Source: Aspidapion aeneum | Lineage: Eukaryota; Arthropoda; Insecta; Coleoptera; Brentidae | Assembly: GCA_963576565.1 (NCBI GenBank) | Contig: OY755038.1 | Span: forward strand, 141,352,206-141,416,205 | Direction of reading: 5' to 3' | Length of the DNA: 64,000 bases | Part shown: positions 51,703 to 62,759 of the stretch, in pieces | How the letters are laid out: each line of letters begins with the position of its first letter | Numbering within the stretch: the stretch's first letter is position 1 | Translations under genes and position numbers: made by a program | The notes under the pieces: generated by a model | Seen by the model: only the letters and a program-made list of their open reading frames with translations | What the model was told of the DNA's origin: nothing | Database searches by the model: none

Positions 51703-53778
51703 TTGTTTTTTATCTTTGTGTTTGTTTTTTATCTTTGTGTTAAAAAGAAACTTAAAAATGAGGGTGTTAAAATGTTTGGTTTTTATTCCTGGTCGGGCCG
51801 GCTGCAGACGTGCAGATTTGTTGGGTCATCGGGCTCATTTTGGGGGGAACAGGGAGGTTATTTTTGGACAATGGTTAATAACTCATTTAATCAATCAAGG
51901 GAAGACACTCCGAACTCTTCGTTTACAGCTGATTATGATAGTAACAACAATAATTTTTCTATAGGTCTACTAAATGTACGTTCTATGAATACCGGTTTTG
52001 ATGAGCTTGTGAACAACATTTTTAAATACAACTTTGACATATTTTGCCTTAATAAACGTGGCTAAATGATCAAATTTCCGAAGATGTCTATAGTATTCCC
52101 GGTTATTCATTTATAAGAAAAGATAGACAACAGGGTAGAGGCGGTGGAGTAGCCATTTACATTAAAAAATATTTAAAATATAAGGAAGTTCTGTTCGATC
52201 TTAATTTTATGGAAAATACTGCAATTAATTTTAATATTGGTGGCAAGTCATACTTGCTAATTAATATATACAGGGTCCGGTAGTAAGTCACAATTTCTGG
52301 ACACTTTAGAAGAATTTTTAGGATTGGTTACCCCCAGAAATGACTTTATCATTTTAGCAGGTGACATAAATATAAATTATTTGGAGAATAGCTTATATTC
52401 AGAACGACTAAAAATAATCCTTATCACTTTTGAGCTTACACAGAACCAACTAGAATAAATTTAGCCACAAATCAATCTAGTTTAATAGACATGATAATAT
52501 CAAACAATAGGCTTACCACCTGTAAATCTGGTTCTCTTTCTATATCTCAATGCCTAACTTCTCTCTATATTGCAGATATGTCAAAAATATAACATTTTTA
52601 AAACTTGAGCAGTTTGCTGATGATAGTCAACTGCACATTGCCAGATGTTAATAATAAACTAAATTTGGATTTAAAAAATATATCTTCATTTGCAAGAGAT
52701 CATAATTTAAAGTTAAACTCATCCAAATCACAAATTTTAATTTTAAATAAAAACAAACAAATTAGAGAACATCTCGAGCAGAATCTAAACATAAAGATAC
52801 ACAACGAAAGTATTCCAATAGTTCCAAAAGCAAGAAACTTGGGCGTTATATTTGACAATTGTATTTCATTTGAACATCATATAAGAACAAAACTTATTGC
52901 TGGATATATACGTCTAAAAAGTTTATAAAAATATAAAAAATTCTTATCATCAAAACAAAAATATTTTTTGTGTGACTCCTTAATTTTGTTATTATTTGAT
53001 TATGCAGATGTGGTCTATAGCGAGTCATTGTCTTGGCAATCTAAAAAATCAGTCCAAAAAATCCAAAATAGTTGCATGAGATTTGCCTACAACATTCCCT
53101 ACAGATGTCATATCACCCTCCATCTTAACAGGAATAAAATTTTAAACATGATTAATCGTCGGAGGCATCATTTGTATACTTTTGTTTATTGTATCATAAA
53201 AACTGGTAAACCAATTTACCTTGCCAGAAATTTTTTTACTTTATCGCACAGAACAAGAAACGCTCACAGGTTTATTATCCCCCGACATAGAACGGCAGCT
53301 TTTCAAAAATCATTTGTGTATAATGCTATTAGAATATGGAATGAACTTCCAAGGGAAATACAAAAGCTTTCATTAAAGTCCTATTCTAAATTTAAAAAAA
53401 GTTTTTAACTACTTTTGGGTTGACTTAAAAAAAATACTTGTATTTTTCTCCCTTGTTGATGACGATTAAGACTTAATACTTCGCTGTTTCCCCCGATGGG
53501 CGTTTTGGCTTTCGGCTTTGGTGTGTGTCTGCATAAGTCGGCAGGACTGGGATAAATATATTGAACTATTTGTAGAATTGTAAGTTTTTTAGTTCTACTC
53601 TTTACTTAGGTAACTTTTGTTAAAATATATTATTTATTTAATTTATTTGGGTGTTAGCGGTTTCTATAATCGAGAGATGGTCCATTTTCGTCACATTGAT
53701 TTTTTAATTTTTTTAGAAATATGTTCTTTTGTTATATTATTGGATTGACGAAATAAACGTTTTGAATTGAATTGAATT
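51703..53778 (+). mobile_element. CR1-like LINE with internal deletion
   Basis: Endonuclease start NFSIGLLNVRSMNTGFDEL and DIFCLNKRG (51900-52065), then RKDRQQGRGGGVAIYIKKYL; after about 52560 it jumps to the RT catalytic box QFADDSQLHIA (52608-52640), so RT boxes 0-5 are deleted. The thumb and C-terminal parts follow (RNLGVIFDNCISFEHHIRTK at 52605-52928; the 146-codon frame 52968-53408 with RHRTAAFQKSFVYNAIRIWN). The 3' end is marked by AATAAACG and short TTGAA repeats near 53760-53778. Several stops. Confidence 0.7.
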
Positions 53779-53869
53779 TGTGTCTCTAAGCAAAAAATTG
53801 ACCCATACATTTCACAGTAAAGTTGGGTCGCAGGTATTTTCACGGCATACACAACGGATCTCGAGTACT

Positions 53870-54453
53870 CACAGTGTGCCTGAATGAAGTATAGGTTACA
53901 TCAAACTTTAAATACATAAAGTCAATATCCTCTTCTGTGGAAGGTTTAAAGCCTTCTGTGTAACAAAAGAAAAACAAATGTCAATAGTATTGTAGCTACA
54001 ATAAAATAAGCATGGGTATTATTTTAATTCTTTTGCGAGCGGAATATCAAAATTTATTTGCCTTGAAGTATAACAAGCTTTAAAAAATTAAAATCGGATT
54101 ACTGGGTAGGGAGATCGCTTAAACAAAAACAATTATCAATTAGGCGGCCATTTTCAAAGATGGCGACCAAACGACCATGAGTTCGACCACGTGACCAAAC
54201 TTATTTTATACACCTATGGGTGCTTAACAATGCCCCGCAGTCAAACTGAGCGCACATATTAGGTCACACGTGACAGCAGCCAGCTCCTAGACTAACTAGA
54301 AAAATGGCAAAAATTGATAAAATTTCGAGAACAGGATCGGCTAGGATTTATATGAATATCGCTCTGAAGTCAGGAAAGAGCCCATATTCAAAATGTGCAA
54401 TTAGTTTTTGGAACCATTTTTATGTAATCTATACTTCGTTCAGGCACACTGTG
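53870..54453. mobile_element. Chapaev-like MITE, 4-bp TACT duplication
   Basis: A 584-bp element with 32-bp inverted ends beginning CACAGTGTGCCTGAA (two mismatches between arms) and a TACT duplication at 53866-53869 and 54454-54457. A 4-bp duplication with CAC... ends fits Chapaev; the heptamer CACAGTG also resembles Transib and RSS ends, but those have 5-bp duplications. No transposase. Confidence 0.65.
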
Positions 54454-54457
54454 TACT

Positions 54458-55061
54458 ATTTTATTGTGATAAGCACATATGTCTCGATAATTATTATCGG
54501 CCCTTGTTTAGAATTCTTACTTCAGGTTCTATTGTATATCTATATCTCTCTTAAAAATCTTTTAATTTCACAAAATTTGGTTTTAAAAGGGTTGCGCCAA
54601 CGTTCTTATTTCTCTTATTTGACTCGGTAAGCGTGCTTAGAGGTATTTAATGGTTATATAAGTTACCGTCACCACAACGCAAATATTTTAGATTTTATTA
54701 GGTTTATAAATAAGTGTCCGTCACCCTTATATGGTTCTTCATTTAACCATAAAGATTCTCGCCACCTCGCTACAAAATTTTAGGTTTTGTAAGTTGGTTG
54801 CAGCAAACTTCTAGCAACCCTTCTAAAACATGAAATGTTGCTTGGGATACTGTAATGTACTAAAATTTTATCAAATTCGGGTGAGTTCCATGTTCACATG
54901 TATTTCGTGCGGGGTTATTCATTTTTAGTCTAGTTGGTTCTAATTTTTAGAGCGGTTTATAAATACAAAAAGATTTACACCAATATTTACTAAGACCTTA
55001 AAACCATTTTAGAACGGGTTTAAGTATCAAGTCTATAGACTACTACTATAGAGAATATTAC
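54458..55061. other. No gene seen (likely intron of RING gene)
   Basis: AT-rich sequence left of the RING exon, downstream of its splice donor on the minus strand. The second half of the RING domain was looked for on the minus strand and not found here. Confidence 0.4.
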
Positions 55062-55231
55062 CTGCAAGGAAGAAGTGCTCTGGAAAGAGGATAAAACTGA
55101 CACACAATGCAGAACTGGCTTTCTTGTTCTTTTTGTGCATTGAACCCTAACACAGCTGGGTCAACCTCAGGAACTGACATGGGAATGGGAGTGTCTTCAT
55201 CAACTGAGCCCATAGCCGATAAAAAGAGTTG
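55062..55231 (-). CDS. Host exon: first half of a RING finger (CGRRF1-like)
   Basis: Minus strand exon of 170 nt with a pyrimidine-rich acceptor (TTTGTTTTCTAG before it) and donor CAG/GTAATATT. It is open in one frame: LFLSAMGSVDEDTPIPMSV, PEVDPAVLGFNAQKEQE, then SQFCIVCQFYPLSRALLPCR. The C-x2-C...LPCR pattern is the first half of a C3HC4 RING of the type in CGRRF1, MUL1 and BIRC proteins; the remaining cysteines must be in the next exon, which is not in view. The sequence quality (no stops, both splice signals) contrasts with all surrounding transposons, so I take it as part of a real host gene. The name is a guess. Confidence 0.55.
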
Positions 55232-55440
55232 CTAGAAAACAAAGTAAAAAATAAAATATAGGATAAAGAATGCTTTTCTTAAGAAGATGCCAGTCATTGT
55301 GGTCGGGCAGTCAAATTGGAAATATTCAATTTTTGGGTGATTTTGATATAACTTGGCATGCTGTTTAAGGACTCCCTACGAAGTTAGGAAAAACCAGTGA
55401 TTTGCTCGGCGTCGCATTATAGGTAGCGTCGCGACGCCCT
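55232..55440. repeat. Left member of a distant inverted-repeat pair
   Basis: From about 55296 it shares GGGCAG, GGTGATTTTGATATAA and the 12-bp palindrome GCGTCGCGACGC (55426-55437), in that order, with the reverse complement of 63130-63275. The pair is about 7.8 kb apart. It may mark the ends of an old large DNA element, but no duplication was found. Confidence 0.35.
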
Positions 55441-57640
55441 AAAAGTGAAGATTGATAGTAACCAACTTTTTGTCAAATATCTCAAAAACGGTAATTTGTA
55501 GGAAAATTTTGTTTTCAGTTTTATGCAGCCAGTAGATGTATCTATCTACCACTTTATAACAATCTCAACAAATATTTTGAGTTTTTTTATTAAAAATTTT
55601 AGAAGTGAAATTTTCACCAAAATCTAAATTTGTAATTTTTAAAATTTTTGGATTATTTGCTTTCCTCGAACACAGTTTAGTGGTGATTTTGATCTCGTAT
55701 AATAATTATTGTATTTTTTGAGTTAGCCTATCACAATGTGCTTAAATTTATATATTATCTCTACACAGAACCGCGCAAAAAAATACCAAAATTAGCAATA
55801 TCGCGTTTTGTAAAAAAATTTAAAAAAATGCTCTTAAGATTAAATAATTTTTTTTAAGTACTACTACTAATTTTTTTATTCTTATTTCTTGTCTAAATAT
55901 TATTAAAACTTAATAAAATTATTTAAAAAAATATTGCGGTAAATGTAAAATAGACCGGGTGTCTAATAAAAAAATTCAAACATAAGTAATGCTATGTAAA
56001 AAGAACATTGGATTTAGGGCTCCATTTGACATATCTTTATTTGTGTGCCTCGGATTTCTATATTTTCCGGGTGATTTTGATCCTCCAAAGGAATTAGTTA
56101 TACTAAGAAGCAAGCTTTCAAAAACTGTATAATTTTACAAAAATCGTGCCGGAGTTTTTATGCCAAACATATTTAAAAATAGCACTTTTTAAAAATTTTT
56201 CGAAATTCCCAAAAATACAACATTTACCTTAAATATCGTTTTACAAATGACAATTTTATAATGTTTAAAATCATACAGCCATACCAAATTTAAAGAGAAC
56301 CTTAATTCCCGAAAACGAAACCAAAATTTTTACATTTAGTAGGGGTGCCGACTACAAAAATTTTAATTATTTGCTGTCAAAATATTAATATGTTTTATGT
56401 CTCAAAATGCTTTGAATTTATATAGAACCTTAGAACCTACAATATATTTAAATAACTGAAGCCCATAACAGGACCCACCCTAAATATTTAGGCGCCCTGG
56501 GCGAAACAGTAAATTGGCGCGCCTATACTCATACTTCTAAAATATATCTAATCCGGCTACTCTAGATGTACAATTTAGCACCCTTAGAGCTCTGATTTGG
56601 CGCCCCTAAGATTGGGCGCCCCTGAGCATAAGCCCGGTTTGCCCATGCCTACTACGAGCCCTGCCCATAGACGTACTAAAGGCTAAAGTTACATAAAATA
56701 CAAATACCAAATAAATTACTTGGTGTTTTCTGCGGCTTTTGGGGATTGCAAGTACCTACAAATGTTTTCTATTTAGCTCTAGATCAGCGTATACCCATAT
56801 TTATTGTACAATATTAGTTCTAGGGTAAAAATATTATAATAAGACAATTTTAGGAATGCTTTATATAGGCAGTAATTTTAAGGCTTTTTTGTAAAATGTT
56901 GGCATACTTCCCATAATACCTGTAATAGTAAATTTGAAATTAAGCATCGCGGAGGCGTCATCATGTTTCCTCCCAATTTGTTGGTCACCTGAGTTACTAC
57001 TGATATACTTATCGACCTTAAGGCGACAAATTCGATTCAGCCAATTTTTTAAGCAAATGACAACAAGGCAAAATATTTAAATATCAGTCAATAGGTGGCA
57101 CTACATATTAGAGTCCTAGGGACACCTATTCGGTTTCTAAATTGTGGGCCTTACTAAAATTTTAGGGATGACAAAAAAACAACACATTTTGTGTTTGACA
57201 CTGACGTTAATTTTTGCCTAACTACACAAGTGGGCGGCTAGTTTTTCAATAGCAACAGAAAAAATAAAAGAATAGAGTAAATAACAAAGCCTATTTTTTT
57301 GTCAAAAACCAGGGGATGACATTTCATCTTATAAATAAAAATAGAAAAAAGCGTTTATTTACTGTGATAGAAAATACCGATAATCCCGAAGAAGACTCAG
57401 CCACAATAGGATGGAACACATAATGTTACTATGAGTCTGCCTCCAAATCATATACGTAATATTACGTATATGCTCCAAATACATCCAGAGCAAAATATAT
57501 TTAAAGACCTTCCGATATCATTGATCCAGAATATGAAAACGAAAATCTCCTGATCCACAGATGCTGCACAGGATAAGAAGTAAAGTTTTCGGCAATCATT
57601 GTACATTAAATATAATAAATGAGTTGTTTTTATTGTAGTA
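55441..57640. other. AT-rich sequence, no gene seen
   Basis: No ORF, splice-bounded exon or RNA gene could be supported. One second GGGTGATTTTGATCC phrase occurs near 56069. Short CATTGGATTT and ATTTTTAAAATTTTTG words are frequent. Probably old transposon debris or intron. Confidence 0.4.
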
Positions 57641-57659
57641 CTTTATTTTTGTTTCCACA

Positions 57660-58030
57660 ACCTCGTAGAAAAAATATTTTACCTACATACTTAACGAATG
57701 TGCGACCACATACGAAAATGTTGTATTTTACACGATTTGCATCCTCAGAAAACATTAAATTTCATCCGAGTGCAGAAATTTTTTCGCACATGTATGACAA
57801 GTACTTTCAGTACTTCGGCACATGTATGGAAAGTGTTTAACTGTCACAATACTTTTTCGCACATGTGTTGCAAACTACTTTCCCACACGTGTGAAAAAGC
57901 AGTTTCATTTGATTTACGCAAAATTAAACACCAATTTTTACAAAAATTTGTATAGTTCAACAGTGTTCGTAGGAAAAATAGCGTCCATAACTCGACAGAA
58001 AGTAACTTTCTCACGCTCGTGTGAAAATTG
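57660..58030. repeat. Cluster of CACATGTG/CACACGTGTG palindromes
   Basis: Palindromic words of the type TTTCGCACATGT, CACATGTG and CACACGTGTG recur about every 45-60 bp (near 57785, 57828, 57865, 57893), followed by TCTCACGCTCGTGTG near 58010. It looks like a degenerate foldback family related to the GTGCGGAAAAGT repeats at 1950-2790. Confidence 0.4.
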
Positions 58031-58047
58031 TCACTTTCTTCTCTTGT

Positions 58048-58078
58048 TATGTAATAAATAAATAAATAAATAAATGAA
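58048..58078. repeat. AAAT microsatellite
   Basis: About seven AAAT units (AATAAATAAATAAATAAATA). It may be the tail of a LINE fragment on the plus strand. Confidence 0.7.
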
Positions 58079-58079
58079 A

Positions 58080-61000
58080 AGGGCTTTATTTTCAACTCAG
58101 TGAAGTTAAGCACAAGCTTCTGTTCTGAGCAATATACTAATTATCAAAAACTATCTTATAAATTGGTTCGTATCCCGTGATTTTGTTTGTTACGGTATGG
58201 CCAGCCCTTAAAAAACGTTTTGTAAATAGAAAAAATTGTATGTCTAGAAATACATACTTATAATCATTTAAATTATATCAACTTATATTAAACGACATTT
58301 TATTTTTTCAAGATATCTGAAAATGTGAAAATCCGGGTCACGTGATCTTAGTTGAATTTTCTCAATCGAATTGACTTGCCCCCGGTATATGGGGGTGGCG
58401 CTTCAGTCAGGAGGTTGATGGCTCTTGTCTGATTTGGTGTCCTGCACCAAATATAAAATCGAGCACGCTTTTGTAAATCCTAATAGATCTCTTCTATAAA
58501 AAAACTAGTTGAAACATTATTTCTGTTCATATGCAAGATTTTTTAAAAATCTTCAAACGTATCTTGTTAGATTTTTTATTTTCTTTTGTACATTTCCAAA
58601 AAATACAAAAATCGAAACAATTTCGCTACAGTTTTCTATAACACAACTAGGCTACTGAAATGCCAAACATTGTTTTGAAATATTTGTTGTGTTTTAGCCA
58701 TAACTTTTTTATTCTTTTTTGAATAAAATGATTTCGCGAAAAACTGCTAAGATACGTTTGTTAAAAATGCTTAAAAAAACTACCCCTCAAAATTTGGACG
58801 CGTTCCGCTTTCTCGTTTTCTATTTCTATTAGAAATTAAAAAGATTTGGCCAAAAAACGCGATATCAGTGTTGTCAAATGGTAAGTTTTCGGACGAAGTT
58901 TTCCCCCATAAGGAAATCCTACTCTATGCAATACCACCTCTAGAGTATTATTTCAAGTATCTCATAGTTATATGGCTCCAAGTAATTAGAAATCTGATGG
59001 CTTGGAATAAATGTGTCAAAAACAATGCAACACATTGTGTCAATGTCTTTTTGGTGCGTTCGTAGAGAAGAAAATCAGAATCTTTCGCAACAAAACTTAT
59101 TTAGGTTTTTTGGTAAGTTGCATTTTTTTATAAAATTACCGGTATTTCAAAAATATCGCTAGCGGAGTTTATTATTTCATAAGTATATAAGTTAATATGT
59201 ATTTCTTTTCTATTTCGGTAATTACAAATTTTTGTTTTTTCTAACTAGAGAATGTTAAATTACATGTTTTTATAATTATTAGGTTCAGGTCCGTGGCTGG
59301 AGTATTGGCCGGAGTATTTTGATGCCTCTCCTGATCATAGAATTCTTTAAAATGTTGAAAATTAATGTTTTAATAAATTTTTGTTTTATTGTACGCATAA
59401 TTCTGCTTGCATTTCTTTGCTTATGAATTCCTTATTAATGAACTGCTTTTAATGAACAAAAACGCATCATGGTTAACATCGATGGGGGTGAAAATTACTC
59501 GCAACTAAAAATAGCGATCCTTCATAAAGAGACAAATATTATTTAGTCGGCCATCTTTGATTTAAAAATTAACGAAAGTTGCTATGGTGATGAAATGAAA
59601 TCGGTTTAGTTTTAATGAATTTGTGAAGAAATGCAGACAGAATTAGGTAATCGTATACATAGTTTGTGAAACATCTTTGCACTATCAATGGTTAAAATAA
59701 TATTTCCGAAACTGCTTTTAATTATTAAGTTTTGTTCTGTGTGGCGGATAAAGAGCTTTTTAACAAATTAACAAAAAACGAATAGTTTCTCGAAACATAA
59801 GAAGAAACAAACCTCTTTGAAAGGTTACGTTTGATTCTGACCGCCATCTTGAATTTTAAGAATGTGATAAATTTCGATAGGGACGTTTAAAGTGCAATTA
59901 ATTTTTGCCTTATACTTTTTATTTGAGGAAAATCGGTTTAGTAATAATTAATTTATTAGGAAATGAATGGAGACAGAATTGAAATCTATACAATAAAGGT
60001 TAAAACAAAAATTATTTTTTCTGGAACAATCCAACTGATTTTAGTAATGCGTACCTCGTCCGTGCGTGGCAGAAATAGGATGTTTTTATAAATTAAAAAA
60101 CTAAAAAAAGATCTGGAACATAAAAATTAAAAAAGTGTGTGTGCTTAAGACCACACGGCAGAAGTGTAAACTTCAACAAGGCGAAATTAATAACACTGGC
60201 CAGTCACCTCGAGCCGACTTCCCCCAACTGTGCGTTACATAGCCGAGCTTGACGGCTCAGTTCAATTCACTACCCACAAAAACTGCTAAACGCGCCTAAA
60301 GAAGTTTACACTTCAACAAGCAAATTTAAAGGGTTTAGCATGATTTTGTGCTCCATCTTGTAATTTCAAGATTGCGGATAAATTATCTATTCTTAAAATT
60401 CTGATTCATTTCCTGCATTCATCAGCTTTTTTCAATAAAATCTGTAGCATAGTTCAAGAGTTATAACAAAAAAAAAATCCGTTTTTTCCGTTTTTTTTTG
60501 TTTCACCCGATATTTTAATAAACTGGATAATAGTATGTGGTCAGCACCCCCACTAATTAAAAAGAAATGAATGCTTTATATAATGGAAGTACACAAATTT
60601 CTATAGTTAAGTTCAAGTCATAGATCTACAGCAAGTTAATAACAGTAATGACTTGCTTTTTATGGGATTTCATAGATTCTCTAAAAATAGCTAATTTTGG
60701 GGGCAAATGGCATGAACACTTCAATATGGTTTTTGGAGATTTACACAAATTTTGAAAGCTTGTTCCTTGGGAAAGTAAATTCTTTTGGAGGAACAAAATC
60801 ACCCGAAAAATATAAAAATCCCATGGACATGAATGAAGAGGTGCCAAAATTGACTCAAAATTCAAGGATTTTTAAAGTATCATTTCTTGTGTTTGGATTA
60901 AATTCCCAAACTCCCGGACTATTTTTTTTGAATTGCAATATATTTTTTTAAATTTTCTTTAAATTCTAAAACATAATAAATAATAAAAACTTAAGAAAAA

Positions 61001-61155
61001 AATAGTTCAAAATAAAGTGTAGTAAAAAAATGTTTTTGTTATGAGCGAAATCCATGGATTTTATAAAAAAACTGACTTAACCAAATTCAAATCTTTGGTA
61101 ATCCATAAAAATGTGATGCCTTACTGTGGTATGGAGTCAGGCGGGATCTAACAGC
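58080..61155. other. AT-rich sequence, mostly unassigned
   Basis: Apart from the candidate exon at 59283 nothing coding was supported. A pair of near-palindromic words, GAAGTGTAAACTTCAACAAG near 60160 and GAAGTTTACACTTCAACAAG near 60302, bracket about 140 bp. Confidence 0.4.
59283..59377 (+). other. Possible terminal exon with polyA signal
   Basis: After an AG acceptor preceded by a T-rich stretch (TTTTTATAATTATTAG) there is a short open stretch reading SGPWLEYWPEYFDASPDHRI and one more residue to a TAA at 59348-59350, followed by AATAAA at 59372-59377. The peptide looks protein-like, but no upstream exon was found, so this is only a candidate. Confidence 0.25.
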
Positions 61156-61208
61156 GTCCGGGATCTAATTCGATACCTTTTAAAACCTCGACAAAATGTT
61201 CCGAGTTT

Positions 61209-62673
61209 TTGACAAAAGATGGATTACCAAAGATCCATAAGAAGGATATACCACTGCGACCAATCACCAGCTCCAGGGACTCACCGACCAGCACTTTGTC
61301 GAGGTTTTTGTTGGACATAATTCAACCACTACAGGGTAAGTCCGAATCTTTTGTCAAAAACTCGGAACATTTTGTCGAGGTTTTAAAAGGTATCGAATTA
61401 GATCCCGGCGATAGATTTGTAAGTTTTGATGTACAAAGTCTCTACACCAACGTGCTAATAAATGCGTCACTCAGTATCATCAAAAACAAATTACAAACTG
61501 ATGATACACTTCACGAGAGAACAACGCTATCGGTGGAGGGGGTGATGGATCTTTTGGAGCTCTGTCTCCGTAACTCTTACTTTCAAGTGAAAGATAAGTT
61601 TTACGCGCAAAATGATGGACTCCCAATGGGTTCATCTCTTTCGCCAGTGGTAGCAAACATCTACATGGAGTGGTTCGAAGACCATGCGATCAACACAGCA
61701 AGAGTCAAACCAAAACTATGGCTAAAAATACATGGATGACACATTTATTATATGGCCGGAAAATGAAGACGAACTACAGAATTTTCTACACCATTTAAAC
61801 GGTATTCGACCAACAATCAAGTGCACCATGGAAATTGAAAAAGATTCGGCCTTACCTTTTTTGGATGTCCTTGTCAAACGATCAGACAGAAACATTCAAA
61901 CCACTGTATATAGGAAACCTACACACACGGGACAGTACCTAAATTTTAAGTCTAATCATTCTGTTGCTACAAAACAAGGAGTTATAAGAAGTTTGTATTT
62001 AAGAGCCATAAATATTTGTAGTAATAATGAAGAATTAACCACAGAAATTAAAAACATTAAAAAGGACTTAGAACAGAATGGTTATTCCGAGAAATTAATA
62101 AACTCAACGATATTTAAAATTAAAAACAAACTAAATGTACCAAATTCTCAAAATAATAATCCGTTAGGTGTTATTAACATTCCATATGTTCAAGGGATTT
62201 CAGAAAATATAAGACGAATAGCTAAACACTATAATATAAAAACAGTATTTTCTTCGGGAAATACGATAAGAAGTTTTGTAACTAAAACAAAACCAGAAAA
62301 TCCCTCAAATAATAAGGAATGTATCTACCAAATCCCGTGTGAGTGTGGTAAATCATATGTTGGTGAAACGAAACGCCCTCTTCAGGTTAGAGTAAATGAA
62401 CATCTAGAAAGTACCCAATTAGGGGATATTGAAAAATCCGGTTTAGCAGATCATGCATGGTCAAATGATCACAGGATTCAGTGGTCAGAAGCTAAAGTTT
62501 TACATAAGGAGTCGCACTGGCGAAAACGAAATTTTATTGAAGCTGCGTTTATAATGCAGAATAAAGAAGTTTTCAGTCAACCAAGCACGGACATACCAAA
62601 CATATGGAAACCACTCCTTAAGGAAAACAGGCGTCTTAGGATTAAAAAAGGGGGCGGGCCGTCACACCACTGA
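61209..62673 (+). pseudogene. Penelope-type RT with GIY-YIG endonuclease (one frameshift)
   Basis: The first frame (61209-61739) holds LPKIHKKDIPLRPITSS, FVSFDVQSLYTNV and DGLPMGSSLSPVVANIYME, RT boxes typical of Penelope. One base too many in an A run at about 61726 shifts the frame immediately before the catalytic YMDDTF, which opens the second frame (61732-62673). The second frame continues with PFLDVLVKR and YRKPTHTGQYLNF, then the endonuclease with CIYQIPCECGKSYVGETKRP and LQVRVNEH, including the CCHC-like cysteine and the GIY-YIG core (K-S-Y-V-G). It ends RIKKGGGPSHH. The RT N-terminus is missing. Apart from the one frameshift it is well preserved. Confidence 0.85.
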
Positions 62674-62713
62674 GTATAAGTAGTAGCCTAAAGACTAGAT
62701 TGTTTAGTTTACG

Positions 62714-62752
62714 CTTGATAACGGTTAGAGATACTTACTAACCGAAACGTCG
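62714..62752 (+). ncRNA. Hammerhead-like hairpin downstream of Penelope ORF (degenerate)
   Basis: CTTGATAA, then a perfect 7-bp stem CGGTTAG/CTAACCG, then AAACGTC. Its layout resembles a hammerhead (CUGANGA, stem II, GAAAC, GUC), but the core has at least two changes, so it is a relic or a different 3' structure. Confidence 0.3.
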
Positions 62753-62759
62753 TGTTTTA

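Noticed and set aside
53840..53957. Possible terminal exon of the RING gene on the minus strand (acceptor at 53956, open frame to TGA at 53842)
   Set aside because: The splice-like segment lies almost wholly within a 584-bp MITE with its own inverted ends and target duplication, and its phase does not join the RING exon without a stop.
54301..54630. 108-codon plus-strand frame
   Set aside because: It crosses the right end and target duplication of the Chapaev-like MITE and ends in AT-rich sequence; no domain.
57619..58061. Three overlapping plus-strand frames
   Set aside because: They run through repeated CACATGTG palindromes; the open stretches follow the repeats and no domain is seen.
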